A stretch of 64,000 bases of DNA from Streptomyces sp. WP-1 (GTDB taxonomy: Bacteria; Actinomycetota; Actinomycetes; Streptomycetales; Streptomycetaceae): positions 6,271,501 to 6,335,500 of the forward strand of contig NZ_CP123923.1 of the NCBI RefSeq assembly GCF_030450125.1, in the 5' to 3' direction. A program made the translations under genes and the position numbers. Of this stretch, positions 1 to 6,793 are shown piece by piece (positions within the stretch are counted from its first letter, which is position 1; every line of letters starts with the position of its first letter). Below the pieces are notes generated by a model. That model was not told where the DNA came from, did no database searches, and saw only the letters and a list, made by a program, of their open reading frames with translations.

Positions 1-1134
1 ATCCGGCGCGTGATCCGTCACCGCGCAGTACGCGTACCCGCGCCGCGCCGCCGCCTCCACCATGGCGTCCAGGGACGCCAGCCCGTCGGTGAGATCCGTG
101 TGCGTGTGCAGATCACCGCGCACGTCCCGCTCGGTCACCACCTCGGGCAGCTCCCCGCGCAGCGCCGCCTCGATCTCCCCGCGGTCCTCCCGCAGCGTCG
201 GCGCGATCCACGGCAGCCCCAGCCGCGCGTACACCTCCTCCTCGGTGCGGGACGCCACCGACTCCCCGCTCTCCGCGTCGAACACGCCGTACTCCGACAG
301 CTTCAGCCCCCGGCGCACGGCGATCGTCCGGGTGCGGATGTTGTGCGCCTTGGACCCGGTGAAGTACTGGAGCCCCGCGCCCCACGAGTCCGGCGGCAGC
401 ACCCGCAGATCCACCTGGAGCCCCTCGCCGGTGCGCACCGACGTCTTCTTCGTGCCCCGCGCGATCACCTCGGCCGTGTCCGGCAGCTCGCACAGCGCCG
501 CCATGAACGGCCCCGACTTCCGCGCCGCCACCAGGATGTCCAGGTCCCCGACGGTCTCCCGCATCCGCCGCAGCGACCCCGCGTACGCGCACCGCCGGCA
601 CCCGGTCACCTCTTGCAGCGCGCCGACGATCCCCTCGGCGGTCTCCAGCGCGACCGACAGCGGCACCCGCGCCCCCGCCTGCCGCAGCAGCTCGATCCCG
701 TGCCGGATGTTGTCCTGCGTCTTCTCCCCGAACCCCTTGAGATCGGCCAGCCGGTCCGCCTCGATCGCCGCGGCCAGCTCGCTCACCGAGGAGATGTGCA
801 GATCCTCGTACAGCCGCAGCGCCTTCTTCGGCCCGAGTGTCGGAATGGTGATCAACTCCCGCACCCCGGCGGGGATCCTGGCCCGCCGCTCCTCGACGGC
901 CGCCATCTTCCCGGTCCGCAGGTACTCGACCACCTTGTCCGCGATCGACCGCCCCACATTCGGGATCTCCCGCAGCCCCTCCTCGTCCAGCTTCGAGACA
1001 TCGGCCGGATACCCCCCGACGGCACGCGCCGCCTTCTCGTAGGCACGCGCCTTGAACGCGTCACCTCCGGTGATCGCGATGAGATCGGCGTACTCCCGCA
1101 GAACCGCCTCGACCTCACCATTGACCCGGGCCAC
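1..1134 (-). CDS. polX: PolX-family DNA polymerase / PHP phosphoesterase (3' part outside window)
   Basis: The gene reads leftwards off the window edge; 378 residues are visible. The N-terminus has helix-hairpin-helix-type sequence (EIPNVGRSIADKV, then LKGFGEKT). It is followed by a polymerase beta-like nucleotidyltransferase region with the GDLDILVA acidic motif. The visible end enters a PHP domain with the metal-binding signature DLHTHTDLTDG. This order fits bacterial PolX, a gap-filling repair polymerase with a PHP nuclease domain; family members are about 570-580 aa, so roughly a third is missing. The GTG start at 1134 is chosen because a TAGACT -10-like element (1141-1146 on the minus strand) ends 7 nt before it and no ribosome binding site precedes it, suggesting a leaderless mRNA. 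The tRNA-Leu fragment and terminator lie just upstream. Confidence 0.88.
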   Translation of the reverse strand, partial: MARVNGEVEAVLREYADLIAITGGDAFKARAYEKAARAVGGYPADVSKLDEEGLREIPNVGRSIADKVVEYLRTGKMAAVEERRARIPAGVRELITIPTLGPKKALRLYEDLHISSVSELAAAIEADRLADLKGFGEKTQDNIRHGIELLRQAGARVPLSVALETAEGIVGALQEVTGCRRCAYAGSLRRMRETVGDLDILVAARKSGPFMAALCELPDTAEVIARGTKKTSVRTGEGLQVDLRVLPPDSWGAGLQYFTGSKAHNIRTRTIAVRRGLKLSEYGVFDAESGESVASRTEEEVYARLGLPWIAPTLREDRGEIEAALRGELPEVVTERDVRGDLHTHTDLTDGLASLDAMVEAAARRGYAYCAVTDHAPD

Positions 1135-1173
1135 ACCTCAAGTCTAGGAACCCGACGACCTCCGGGCACGCGA

Positions 1174-1200
1174 AAGGCCCCTTGCTGGGCAAGGGGCCTT
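1174..1200 (-). terminator. Terminator behind the tRNA-Leu 3' fragment
   Basis: A 12-bp stem (AAGGCCCCTTGC pairing with GCAAGGGGCCTT) with a 3-nt loop lies directly after the tRNA 3'-end fragment on the minus strand, followed by TTTCG. It is probably the original terminator of the tRNA-Leu gene, left in place when the island separated it from the tRNA. It also shields polX from upstream transcription. Confidence 0.75.
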
Positions 1201-1203
1201 CAC

Positions 1204-1227
1204 TGGTGTCCGAGGGGCAACTTGAAC
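1204..1227 (-). other. att-like duplicate of the tRNA-Leu 3' end
   Basis: These 24 nt match the 3' end of the intact tRNA-Leu at 3523-3546 at 22 of 24 positions, including the T-arm GTTCAAG, the acceptor CTCGGAC and the ACCA end. The 5' half of a tRNA is absent. Integrative elements that enter a tRNA 3' end leave such a partial copy at the far end, so this is read as the distal attachment site. The alternative is a decayed second tRNA-Leu copy. Further upstream, GCTGGTGCCC loosely resembles the variable arm, so the match may extend weakly. Confidence 0.7.
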
Positions 1228-1250
1228 TCTCGACTCGGGCACCAGCCCGC

Positions 1251-1718
1251 TCATGACGGAAGAGTCGAGTACCGCTCAATGCTCGCTCGGCCCGTGGACC
1301 GGTCGAGTAGGCGCAGCTCCCACGGTCCGGTGTTCACGTCAAAATCCTTGCCGAACCCCACCCACTTACCCGCCATGCGGCGGCCGGTGGGCTCGATCAG
1401 CATCTGAATGGCCCCGTAATAGCGGGCTCCCTGGTAGTAGCCATCGGCCGCAGTCTGTTCGGTCCAGGTGCCCGTGATGACGTTTCGGTCCACGGTGAGA
1501 TCCAGAGACAGGGGGCTGTCCGGGTTGGTCGAGGCTCCGGGCAAGCTCTGCGCCGTCAGCCGGTTGCCGTGCTGGACGATCACGACGTAGTGCTTACAGT
1601 CGAACGTCTCGTCACGGCTGGACGAGTAGAACTCATACCGCGACAGCCAGATACCCGCGTACTCACCCTGAGCGTCTATCTCCGGGCTTGCGACGGCACC
1701 GGTGGTACCGGTCGTCAT
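1251..1718 (-). CDS. Hypothetical protein resembling the C-terminal domain of some actinomycete XRE regulators
   Basis: The protein has 155 residues and no signal peptide or membrane segment. The sequence has alternating beta-rich motifs (GIWLSRYEF, HYVVIVQHGNRL, GTWTEQT, GKWVGFGKDFDVNTG). From memory, these resemble the C-terminal sensor-like half of XRE/HTH regulators in Streptomyces, but no HTH is encoded here and none is visible upstream, so it may be a stand-alone domain or a truncated regulator. It diverges from the peptide/methyltransferase cassette, and the shared intergenic region carries paired TGACACC-type repeats. A plausible promoter for it is TTGGAA with TAGCCT downstream near 1725-1750. 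Function is unknown. Confidence 0.6.
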   Translation of the reverse strand: MTTGTTGAVASPEIDAQGEYAGIWLSRYEFYSSSRDETFDCKHYVVIVQHGNRLTAQSLPGASTNPDSPLSLDLTVDRNVITGTWTEQTAADGYYQGARYYGAIQMLIEPTGRRMAGKWVGFGKDFDVNTGPWELRLLDRSTGRASIERYSTLPS

Positions 1719-1748
1719 GATCTGAGGCTAGCCACGCCGCGCTTCCAA

Positions 1749-1791
1749 TGACACCGGTTTGACGCCTTCGGCTCGACACCGAGATGACACC
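1749..1791. promoter_or_regulatory. Two pairs of TGACACC-type direct repeats in the divergent promoter region
   Basis: Four copies of a 7-nt unit start at 1749 (TGACACC), 1760 (TGACGCC), 1774 (CGACACC) and 1785 (TGACACC). The spacing is 11 nt within each pair and 25 nt between pairs. They lie between the divergent gene at 1718 and the peptide gene at 1840. Regular helical spacing suggests a protein-binding array, possibly overlapping a TTGACG -35 for the rightward cassette. Its role is inferred. Confidence 0.45.
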
Positions 1792-1839
1792 CGAGGGACG
1801 CCGGGAACGTCGCCGCGATGGTTACGGCCGATCCGGAAC

Positions 1840-2043
1840 ATGGTCGTCATGTCCCTCCGCATCAGCACCTACAAGGTGAGAGCAGACGGTACGCAGACAG
1901 AGCCCCAGACCCTCTACGAGGGAGAGGGCGGGGAGCCCCTCGCTACTGACTTGATGCCCCCGTGCTCATGCCCCCAGTGCCGAGGCGGACGACAGAACCG
2001 AAGTACATCCGACCCCCGATCACGTGGAGGCCAGCCAGCATGA
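1840..2043 (+). CDS. Small Cys-containing peptide, first gene of the island cassette
   Basis: The reading frame encodes 67 aa from ATG 1840, or 64 aa from the in-frame ATG at 1849; neither start has a strong ribosome binding site. It begins MSLRISTYKVRADG after the second Met and carries a CSCPQC motif before an Arg/Gly/Ser-rich tail. Its stop codon overlaps the next start (ATGA, 2040-2043), implying translational coupling with the GRDP-like gene and supporting that it is a real gene. No homolog is recognised. Size, cysteines and a methyltransferase in the same run of genes would fit a modified-peptide precursor, but no leader/core boundary or cleavage motif is evident. It could equally be a small accessory protein. 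Confidence 0.5.
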   Translation: MVVMSLRISTYKVRADGTQTEPQTLYEGEGGEPLATDLMPPCSCPQCRGGRQNRSTSDPRSRGGQPA

Positions 2044-2492
2044 GTACGGCAGTAGTGATCCGCGACCCGAAGGCGTACGTCACGCCGGACGTGTGGGAGC
2101 GGGAGGTGACGCTCCTTCTCCGGAACCCGGACAACACTCGGGAGCTGGCGGAGGCCAAGTTCGGGCAGGCCGTCGCCTACCTGGTCACGTGCGGTGAGAA
2201 CCCGGACCTGCTCATGGGTCCGTCGAAGCAGGTGGACGAGGCGTGGCACTCGTTCATGCTGGACTCGATCCTGTACCACCACTTCACGGGCCGGCACTTC
2301 GGCCGGTACATCCACCACGTTCCCGAGCTGGGCGACGGGCGCGACTCGCAGGACGGCGGTCCGCTGGTTCTGGAGCGGACGATCAACGCCATCAAGGCGG
2401 CCGGGTTCGAGATCGACCCCGATCTGTGGGGTATGGACAGCGCGGCCGACTGCAACCAGTGCCACGCCGGATGCCACGACTCGCCCAAGTAG
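2040..2492 (+). CDS. GRDP-like (DUF1399-type) protein with C-terminal Cys cluster
   Basis: The protein has 150 aa and is cytosolic by appearance. The middle part carries PSKQVDEAWHSFML followed by a Tyr/His-rich stretch (YHHFTGRHFGRYIHH), which resembles the V-D-x-x-W-H signature of glycine-rich-domain-protein-like (DUF1399) families. The extreme C-terminus has CNQCHAGCHD, with Cys at 138, 141 and 145 interleaved with His, which could bind a metal. The start overlaps the upstream peptide stop by ATGA. A strong hairpin separates it from the methyltransferase gene 75 nt downstream. The family's biochemical role is not known to me; a peptide-tailoring role is conjecture from context. Confidence 0.6.
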   Translation: MSTAVVIRDPKAYVTPDVWEREVTLLLRNPDNTRELAEAKFGQAVAYLVTCGENPDLLMGPSKQVDEAWHSFMLDSILYHHFTGRHFGRYIHHVPELGDGRDSQDGGPLVLERTINAIKAAGFEIDPDLWGMDSAADCNQCHAGCHDSPK

Positions 2493-2512
2493 AGCCGAAC
2501 AGCGCATGAGTT

Positions 2513-2545
2513 GGGGCTCACCCCCGTACGTTGGGGGCGAGCCCC
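2513..2545 (+). terminator. Intercistronic hairpin before the methyltransferase gene
   Basis: GGGGCTC (2513-2519) pairs with GAGCCCC (2539-2545), and the inner CCCCC (2521-2525) pairs with GGGGG (2533-2537). No T-tract follows, and the ribosome binding site GGAGAGG of the next gene starts a few nt later. It may be a partial terminator, an attenuator or an mRNA-stabilising structure that sets the methyltransferase level relative to the two upstream genes. Confidence 0.55.
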
Positions 2546-2566
2546 GCTCCCGGAGAGGAACACTGC

Positions 2567-3196
2567 ATGTCATTGGCTGAGTCCTGGGACAGGTACGCAG
2601 TCGGGAGTACGCCCCGTAGGGACAGGAACGCCAACGGAGACACGACCTGGCTGAACTGGACTCAGTACGCCGATCACGGGCCGAACGAGGGTCTTCTAGG
2701 TACCGTCGCCGGACGCCGAGTGCTGGAACTCGGCTCGGGAAGCGGAAGCAACTTGGCACACCTGGTGACCCTCGGCGCGTCCGGTCTCGGGGTGGACATC
2801 GCCCCCGCTCGTGAGGTTGTGGCACGGGAACGTTGGAGCGATTTGCGGGGTCTTGAGTTCCGCACAGCGGAAGCGACGGCGTTCCTGAGCGGGACGGACC
2901 AAACGTTCGATGTTGTGCTCTCGATCTTCGGTGCCGTCTGGTTCGTTGATCCGGAGACTCTGCTCCCCCTGATCCGGGCGCGCATGGCAGCGGATGGCAT
3001 TCTGGCGTTCTCGCACCTGCCTGCCGGAAGTCAGAGTCCGCGACCGGGTAGGGCGGGTCTGCGATACGACCACAGCCCAAGCGAATGGATGCGCCTCCTC
3101 ACCGGCCACGGATTCACAGATGTTTCCGCATCCGTCATCGACCCGCCGGAAGGCAGGACCGTAGGCACGATGCTCGTGCGTGCGGTAGCTCTCTGA
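2567..3196 (+). CDS. Class I SAM-dependent methyltransferase
   Basis: The protein has 209 aa. Motif I is VLELGSGSG at residues 52-60, followed by an acidic strand-2 end (VDIAP) and a motif IV-like region (FDVVLSIFGAVWF), giving the Rossmann methyltransferase order. The ATG start has a good ribosome binding site (GGAGAGG). It is the third gene of the island cassette, after the small peptide and the GRDP-like protein. The substrate cannot be read from sequence: small molecule, peptide or macromolecule are all possible. Base composition is lower in GC than the core genes, consistent with horizontal acquisition. Confidence 0.8.
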   Translation: MSLAESWDRYAVGSTPRRDRNANGDTTWLNWTQYADHGPNEGLLGTVAGRRVLELGSGSGSNLAHLVTLGASGLGVDIAPAREVVARERWSDLRGLEFRTAEATAFLSGTDQTFDVVLSIFGAVWFVDPETLLPLIRARMAADGILAFSHLPAGSQSPRPGRAGLRYDHSPSEWMRLLTGHGFTDVSASVIDPPEGRTVGTMLVRAVAL

Positions 3197-3269
3197 CCCC
3201 GCTTGCTCGGGCATGACGATGCCTCCGACGCGTACGCCAGGGGTTTGCCAGAACGGCTGTGTGCCTGTC

Positions 3270-3428
3270 TCAGGCGCTCTCACCGATGTGCCGGTACAAG
3301 GTGGTACGCGAGATTCCCAGGGCCTTGGCGATGGCGGTGACGCTCTCGCTCTTGGCGTGCCGGGCGCGGGCTCACGTAAGGACGGAGCGCGGCGGCTGGC
3401 CGCTTCCGGAGCGGGCCGACTCGGCCTG
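3270..3428 (-). pseudogene. Degenerate serine resolvase/recombinase C-terminus
   Basis: On the minus strand the last 33 codons read ARARHAKSESVTAIAKALG followed by ISRTTLYRHIGES and a stop at 3270. This is the C-terminal HTH DNA-binding segment typical of Tn3-family resolvases and invertases. An in-frame TGA at 3372-3374 interrupts it, and only a Ser/Arg-rich scrap continues upstream to 3428. The catalytic serine domain is absent. It is a relic of a recombinase or transposon end within the island and cannot be functional. Confidence 0.75.
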
Positions 3429-3490
3429 TCATCCCTGGTCTGACCTGGGGATTCGCCCGGCTGTTGGTCACGTCACAGCCCGAGAAACAG

Positions 3491-3517
3491 AAAAACCCCA
3501 GATCAACTGGGGTTTTT
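3491..3517 (-). terminator. Terminator of tRNA-Leu (bidirectional)
   Basis: AAAAACCCCAG pairs with CTGGGGTTTTT around a 5-nt loop, directly after the tRNA 3' end on the minus strand. T-tracts on both strands make it a good intrinsic terminator in both directions. It differs in sequence from the terminator beside the duplicate tRNA end at 1174-1200, as expected if one terminator belongs to the core and the other came with the island. Confidence 0.85.
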
Positions 3518-3522
3518 CTCTC

Positions 3523-3610
3523 TGGTGTCCGAGGGGGGACTTGAACCCCCACGCCCGATAAAGGGCACTAGCACCTCAAGCTAGCGCGTCTGCCATTCCG
3601 CCACCCGGAC
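3523..3610 (-). tRNA. tRNA-Leu (anticodon GAG)
   Basis: 88 nt including an encoded CCA. The acceptor arm GTCCGGG pairs with CTCGGAC. The anticodon stem CTAGC/GCTAG encloses loop TTGAGGT, giving anticodon GAG, which reads CUC and CUU leucine codons. The long variable arm, GTGCCC with GGGCGT, is the class II hallmark of tRNA-Leu. The T-arm contains GTTCAAG. It is intact and serves as the boundary of the island at 1204-3546. Confidence 0.95.
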
Positions 3611-3823
3611 AAGGTGTCTGTCGTGCGTGGTGTTCCCTCGGCGGGGTTTTCCTCGCGGCGACAGAGGAAACATTACCAGGCTTTCGGGGGTGGCTGATCA
3701 CCCCCCGGTCCGGGGCGGGCGGGCGTGAACGGCGTGTGACGGGCCGGGACCGGTCTTGGGTCCGGGCCGCGCCCGGAGAGAGGATGAGGGGGACCCACCA
3801 GCAGGGAAGCGGGAGGAAGCAGC

Positions 3824-5149
3824 GTGAGTGAGAAGGACACGGCCCAGGGTGTCACCGGTGAGGACGAGGTCGCGGACCTCTGCCGCGACCTGATCCGGTT
3901 CGACACCAGCAACTACGGCGACCACTCCGGGCCCGGCGAGCGCCAGGCCGCCGAGTGGGTCGCCGGGAAGCTGGCGGAGGTCGGCCTGGAGCCGAAGATC
4001 TACGAGTCCCACCCCGGCCGCGCCTCCACCGTGGCCCGTATCGCGGGGGAGGACCCCTCCCGGCCCGCCCTGCTGATCCACGGCCACCTGGACGTCGTAC
4101 CGGCCAACGCCGACGACTGGACCCACCACCCCTTCGCCGGCGAGATCGCCGACGGGTGCGTATGGGGGCGCGGGGCGGTCGACATGAAGGACATGGACGC
4201 CATGACCCTCGCGGTGGTGCGCGACCGGCTGCGCAGCGGGCGGCGGCCCCCGCGCGACATCGTCGTCGCCTTCCTCGCCGACGAGGAGGCCGGCGGCACC
4301 TTCGGCGCGCGCCACCTGGTCGACCACCACCCCGAGCTGTTCGAGGGCGTCACCGAGGCGATCAGCGAGGTCGGCGGCTTCTCCTTCACCGTGAGCGAGC
4401 AGCGGCGGCTCTATCTGATCCAGACGGCCGAGAAGGGCATGCACTGGATGAAGCTCACCGTGGCCGGCACCGCCGGGCACGGCTCCATGATCCACCGCGA
4501 CAACGCCATCACCGAGCTGTCCGAGGCGGTCGCCCGCGTCGGCCGCCACAGGTTCCCGGTGCGGGTCACCAAGACCACCCGGGCCTTCCTCGACGAGCTG
4601 GGCGACGCGCTCGGCACCGAGCTGGACCCCGAGGACATGGAGGCGACCGTCGCCAAGCTCGGCGGCATCGCCAAGCTGATCGGCGCGACCCTGAGCAACA
4701 CCGCCAACCCGACCCAGCTGAACGCCGGTTACAAGGTCAACGTCATCCCCGGCGAGGCCACCGCGCACATCGACGGCCGCTTCCTGCCCGGGTACGAGGA
4801 GGAGTTCCTCGGCGACCTCGACCGGCTGCTCGGCCCGCATGTGCGCCGCGAGGACGTGCACGCCGACAAGGCCGTCGAGACCAGCTTCGACGGGGCGCTG
4901 GTCGAGGCCATGCAGTCCGCGCTGCTCGCCGAGGACCCCATCGCCAAGGCGGTCCCGTACATGCTCTCCGGCGGCACCGACGCCAAGTCCTTCGACGACC
5001 TCGGCATCCGCGGCTTCGGCTTCGCCCCGCTGAAGCTGCCGCCGGAGCTGGACTTCGCCGGCATGTTCCACGGCGTGGACGAGCGGGTGCCGGTGGACGG
5101 TCTCCAGTTCGGCGTGCGGGTGCTCGACCGGTTCATCGACGCGTCCTGA
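3824..5149 (+). CDS. M20-family metallopeptidase (ArgE/DapE/CPG2-like)
   Basis: The protein has 441 aa. It shows the di-zinc M20 pattern: HGHLDVVPA at about residues 86-94, the bridging Asp in RGAVDMKD (about 116-123) and the catalytic Glu pair in LADEEAGG (about 151-158). The dimerisation domain follows and the C-terminal half returns to the catalytic domain. It likely hydrolyses a dipeptide or N-acyl amino acid in the cytosol. The exact substrate (ArgE, DapE or dipeptidase) is not decided by sequence, and no biosynthetic neighbours help. The GTG start at 3824 follows a purine-rich site (GGAGGAAGC). Confidence 0.85.
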   Translation: MSEKDTAQGVTGEDEVADLCRDLIRFDTSNYGDHSGPGERQAAEWVAGKLAEVGLEPKIYESHPGRASTVARIAGEDPSRPALLIHGHLDVVPANADDWTHHPFAGEIADGCVWGRGAVDMKDMDAMTLAVVRDRLRSGRRPPRDIVVAFLADEEAGGTFGARHLVDHHPELFEGVTEAISEVGGFSFTVSEQRRLYLIQTAEKGMHWMKLTVAGTAGHGSMIHRDNAITELSEAVARVGRHRFPVRVTKTTRAFLDELGDALGTELDPEDMEATVAKLGGIAKLIGATLSNTANPTQLNAGYKVNVIPGEATAHIDGRFLPGYEEEFLGDLDRLLGPHVRREDVHADKAVETSFDGALVEAMQSALLAEDPIAKAVPYMLSGGTDAKSFDDLGIRGFGFAPLKLPPELDFAGMFHGVDERVPVDGLQFGVRVLDRFIDAS

Positions 5150-5314
5150 GCGGCCGCCGGGACGTTCGAGCCGCACCCCCCTGGTTTCGGGCGCCCGTTC
5201 GAGATCGACTGAGAAGGGTGAATGCGACCATAAGCTCGTAGCTCCATTACTCCCTCCTCGTTACAGGTGATGCGACCCCGCACCTTGGGGCCGCTTTGCC
5301 AACGAGGAGGAACA

Positions 5315-5548
5315 ATGATCAAGAAGGTCGTCGCTGCCGCGGCTGCCACCGGTGGGCTGGTTCTCGCGGGCGCGGGCCTGGCCGTCGCCGACTCCGGTGC
5401 CCAGGGTGCCGCCCTGCACTCCCCGGGTGTCGTCTCCGGCAACGTCATCCAGGTGCCCGTGCACGTTCCGGTGAACGTGTGCGGCGACACGATCAACGTG
5501 ATCGGGCTCCTGAACCCCGCCTTCGGCAACACCTGCGTCAACGGCTGA
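5315..5548 (+). CDS. chpH: Short chaplin ChpH
   Basis: The protein has 77 aa. An N-terminal Sec signal peptide (MIKKVVAAAAATGGLVLAGA, cleaved after AVA) precedes one chaplin domain with the VPVHVPVNVCG and GLLNPAFGN blocks and two cysteines. Chaplins are secreted amphipathic proteins that assemble into the amyloid-like hydrophobic coat of aerial hyphae and spores. The ATG start has a near-perfect ribosome binding site (GAGGAGG) ending 4 nt before it. It is followed by a strong terminator and then the long chaplin gene, the same pairing as chpH-chpC in S. coelicolor (recalled). Expression is expected to be developmental. Confidence 0.93.
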   Translation: MIKKVVAAAAATGGLVLAGAGLAVADSGAQGAALHSPGVVSGNVIQVPVHVPVNVCGDTINVIGLLNPAFGNTCVNG

Positions 5549-5598
5549 CACCCGTTCCCCGTAGGGGCTTCCACCCCGAGGGGCGTCTTCTTTCAGCC

Positions 5599-5637
5599 GT
5601 CGGCCTCGGAGCGCGCGCCATGCGCTCCGAGGCCGAC
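5599..5637 (+). terminator. Terminator after chpH
   Basis: A 15-bp perfect stem (5599-5613 with 5623-5637) and 9-nt loop is followed by CCGGCCTTTTCC. It separates the transcripts of the abundant short chaplin and the long chaplin. Confidence 0.8.
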
Positions 5638-5687
5638 CGGCCTTTTCCAGACAGTGACGGCAAGCGAAGGCAGGGGGGTACGCAGCA

Positions 5688-6449
5688 ATGCGACAAGGAA
5701 CCCGTAAGGGTCTGATGACCATGGCGGCGGCGACCGGGGTACTCGCCGCCGCGACCGGTATGGCACACGCGGACGCGGGCGCGTCCGGCGCCGCCACCGG
5801 CTCACCGGGCGTCCTGTCCGGCAACACCGTGCAGGCACCGGTCCATGTCCCGGTGAACGTCTGCGGCAACACCGTGAACGTCGTCGGGCTCCTCAACCCG
5901 GCGATGGGCAACGCCTGCGCCAACTCCGGCGGCGGCCACGGAGGTCAGGGCCACGGCGGCGCCGGCGGTTCGGGAGGCTCCGGCGCGGGCGGCCACACCT
6001 CCGGCTCGCCGGGCGTGGGGTCGGGCAACACCGTCCAGGTGCCGATCGACGTCCCGGTGAACGTGTGCGGCAACAGCGTCGACGTCGTCGGCGTGGGCAA
6101 CCCCGCCCTGGGCAACCACTGCTCGAACGGCGGCGGTACGCACAGCACCCCGCCGGGCGGCCACACCAGCCCGCCGAGCCACCCCGGTCACCCGAGTCAC
6201 CCAGGCCACCCGAGCCACCCGACTCAGCCGGGCAAGCCGACCGCCCCGGGCACCCCGCACCACCCGGGCACCCCGGCGACCCCGCCCGCCCACCAGGTGC
6301 ACGTGCCGCAGGCGCCCCCGGCGTCCCTGACCACGGGGCAGCTCGCGCACACCGGCAGCGACCTGCCTCTGGGCCTCGCGCTGCCGGCCGGCGCGGGTGC
6401 GCTGATCGCGGGCGCCGTGCTCTACCGCAAGGCACGGGTCAAGGCCTGA
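5688..6449 (+). CDS. chpC: Long chaplin ChpC, sortase-anchored
   Basis: The protein has 253 aa. It has a signal peptide (ending MAHA), two chaplin domains (about residues 30-82 and 105-145, each with VPVNVCG and two Cys) and a Gly/Ser-rich linker. A Pro/His-rich region with repeated PSHPGH units and a C-terminal LAHTG sortase motif follow, then a hydrophobic segment and a positive RKARVKA tail. This is the long-chaplin architecture that is covalently tethered to the wall and nucleates chaplin fibres. The anchoring sortase would be class E, which recognises LAxTG; it is not in this window. The start ATG follows AGGGGGG. A terminator follows at 6484. Confidence 0.93.
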   Translation: MRQGTRKGLMTMAAATGVLAAATGMAHADAGASGAATGSPGVLSGNTVQAPVHVPVNVCGNTVNVVGLLNPAMGNACANSGGGHGGQGHGGAGGSGGSGAGGHTSGSPGVGSGNTVQVPIDVPVNVCGNSVDVVGVGNPALGNHCSNGGGTHSTPPGGHTSPPSHPGHPSHPGHPSHPTQPGKPTAPGTPHHPGTPATPPAHQVHVPQAPPASLTTGQLAHTGSDLPLGLALPAGAGALIAGAVLYRKARVKA

Positions 6450-6483
6450 TCCGGCGGACGAACACGCCGTGACGGGCGGGCAT

Positions 6484-6524
6484 GAGGAGCGGGTCCGGCC
6501 CTGGGGGCGGGCCCGCTCCGCCTC
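6484..6524 (+). terminator. Terminator between chpC and the convergent DUF5703 gene
   Basis: GAGGAGCGGG (from 6484) pairs with CCCGCTCCGCCTC (to 6524) with one bulge, followed by TTTCG. It ends chpC and may also act on the convergent gene at 6558. Confidence 0.65.
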
Positions 6525-6557
6525 TTTCGCGCCCCCGTCGCCCTCAGCGGTCCCGCC

Positions 6558-6746
6558 TCACCAGGTGGCCCGCAGCTGGCGGATGATCCGCCGCCGCAGC
6601 CGCACCTTGCGGCTGCCGTCGCGCAGCAGGCTCAGGCGGTCCAACTCCCAGTGTCCGTACTCGGCATGGTCCGTCAGCAGACGTGCGGTCTCCTTGCGGG
6701 ACACCCCGCGAGGGACATACACGTCGACAAATTCGTATTCCGGCAT
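6558..6746 (-). CDS. DUF5703 family protein
   Basis: The protein has 62 aa and starts MPEYEFVDVYVPRGVSRKE. It has a beta-alpha pattern and a very basic C-terminus (RKVRLRRRIIRQLRATW). It resembles the small actinobacterial DUF5703 family, whose function is not known. It is divergent from the acidic protein gene at 6794, so the two probably share the promoter region around 6747-6793. The high positive charge would allow nucleic acid or membrane binding, but this is only an inference. Confidence 0.75.
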   Translation of the reverse strand: MPEYEFVDVYVPRGVSRKETARLLTDHAEYGHWELDRLSLLRDGSRKVRLRRRIIRQLRATW

Positions 6747-6793
6747 CGCATCTATTGTGCGGGCTGGTGCCCGGTACGGATAGCGTCTGCACT

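Larger units (their letters stand above)
1204..3546. mobile_element. Small remnant genomic island at tRNA-Leu(GAG)
   Basis: The segment is bounded on the left by a tRNA-Leu 3'-end copy and on the right by the intact tRNA-Leu gene. GC is visibly lower inside: one sampled 60-nt line in the methyltransferase gene is 65% GC, against 73% for one in the next core gene. Contents are an unknown minus-strand gene, a three-gene plus-strand cassette (peptide, GRDP-like protein, methyltransferase) and a degenerate resolvase C-terminus. No integrase, Xis or replication gene is present, so mobility has been lost. That it arrived by integration is inferred from the duplicated end and the recombinase remnant. 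Confidence 0.62.

Noticed and set aside
3698..5176. A 492-codon minus-strand frame opposite the M20 peptidase gene
   Set aside because: The plus-strand gene has complete M20 motifs; the antisense frame is a GC-composition artefact.
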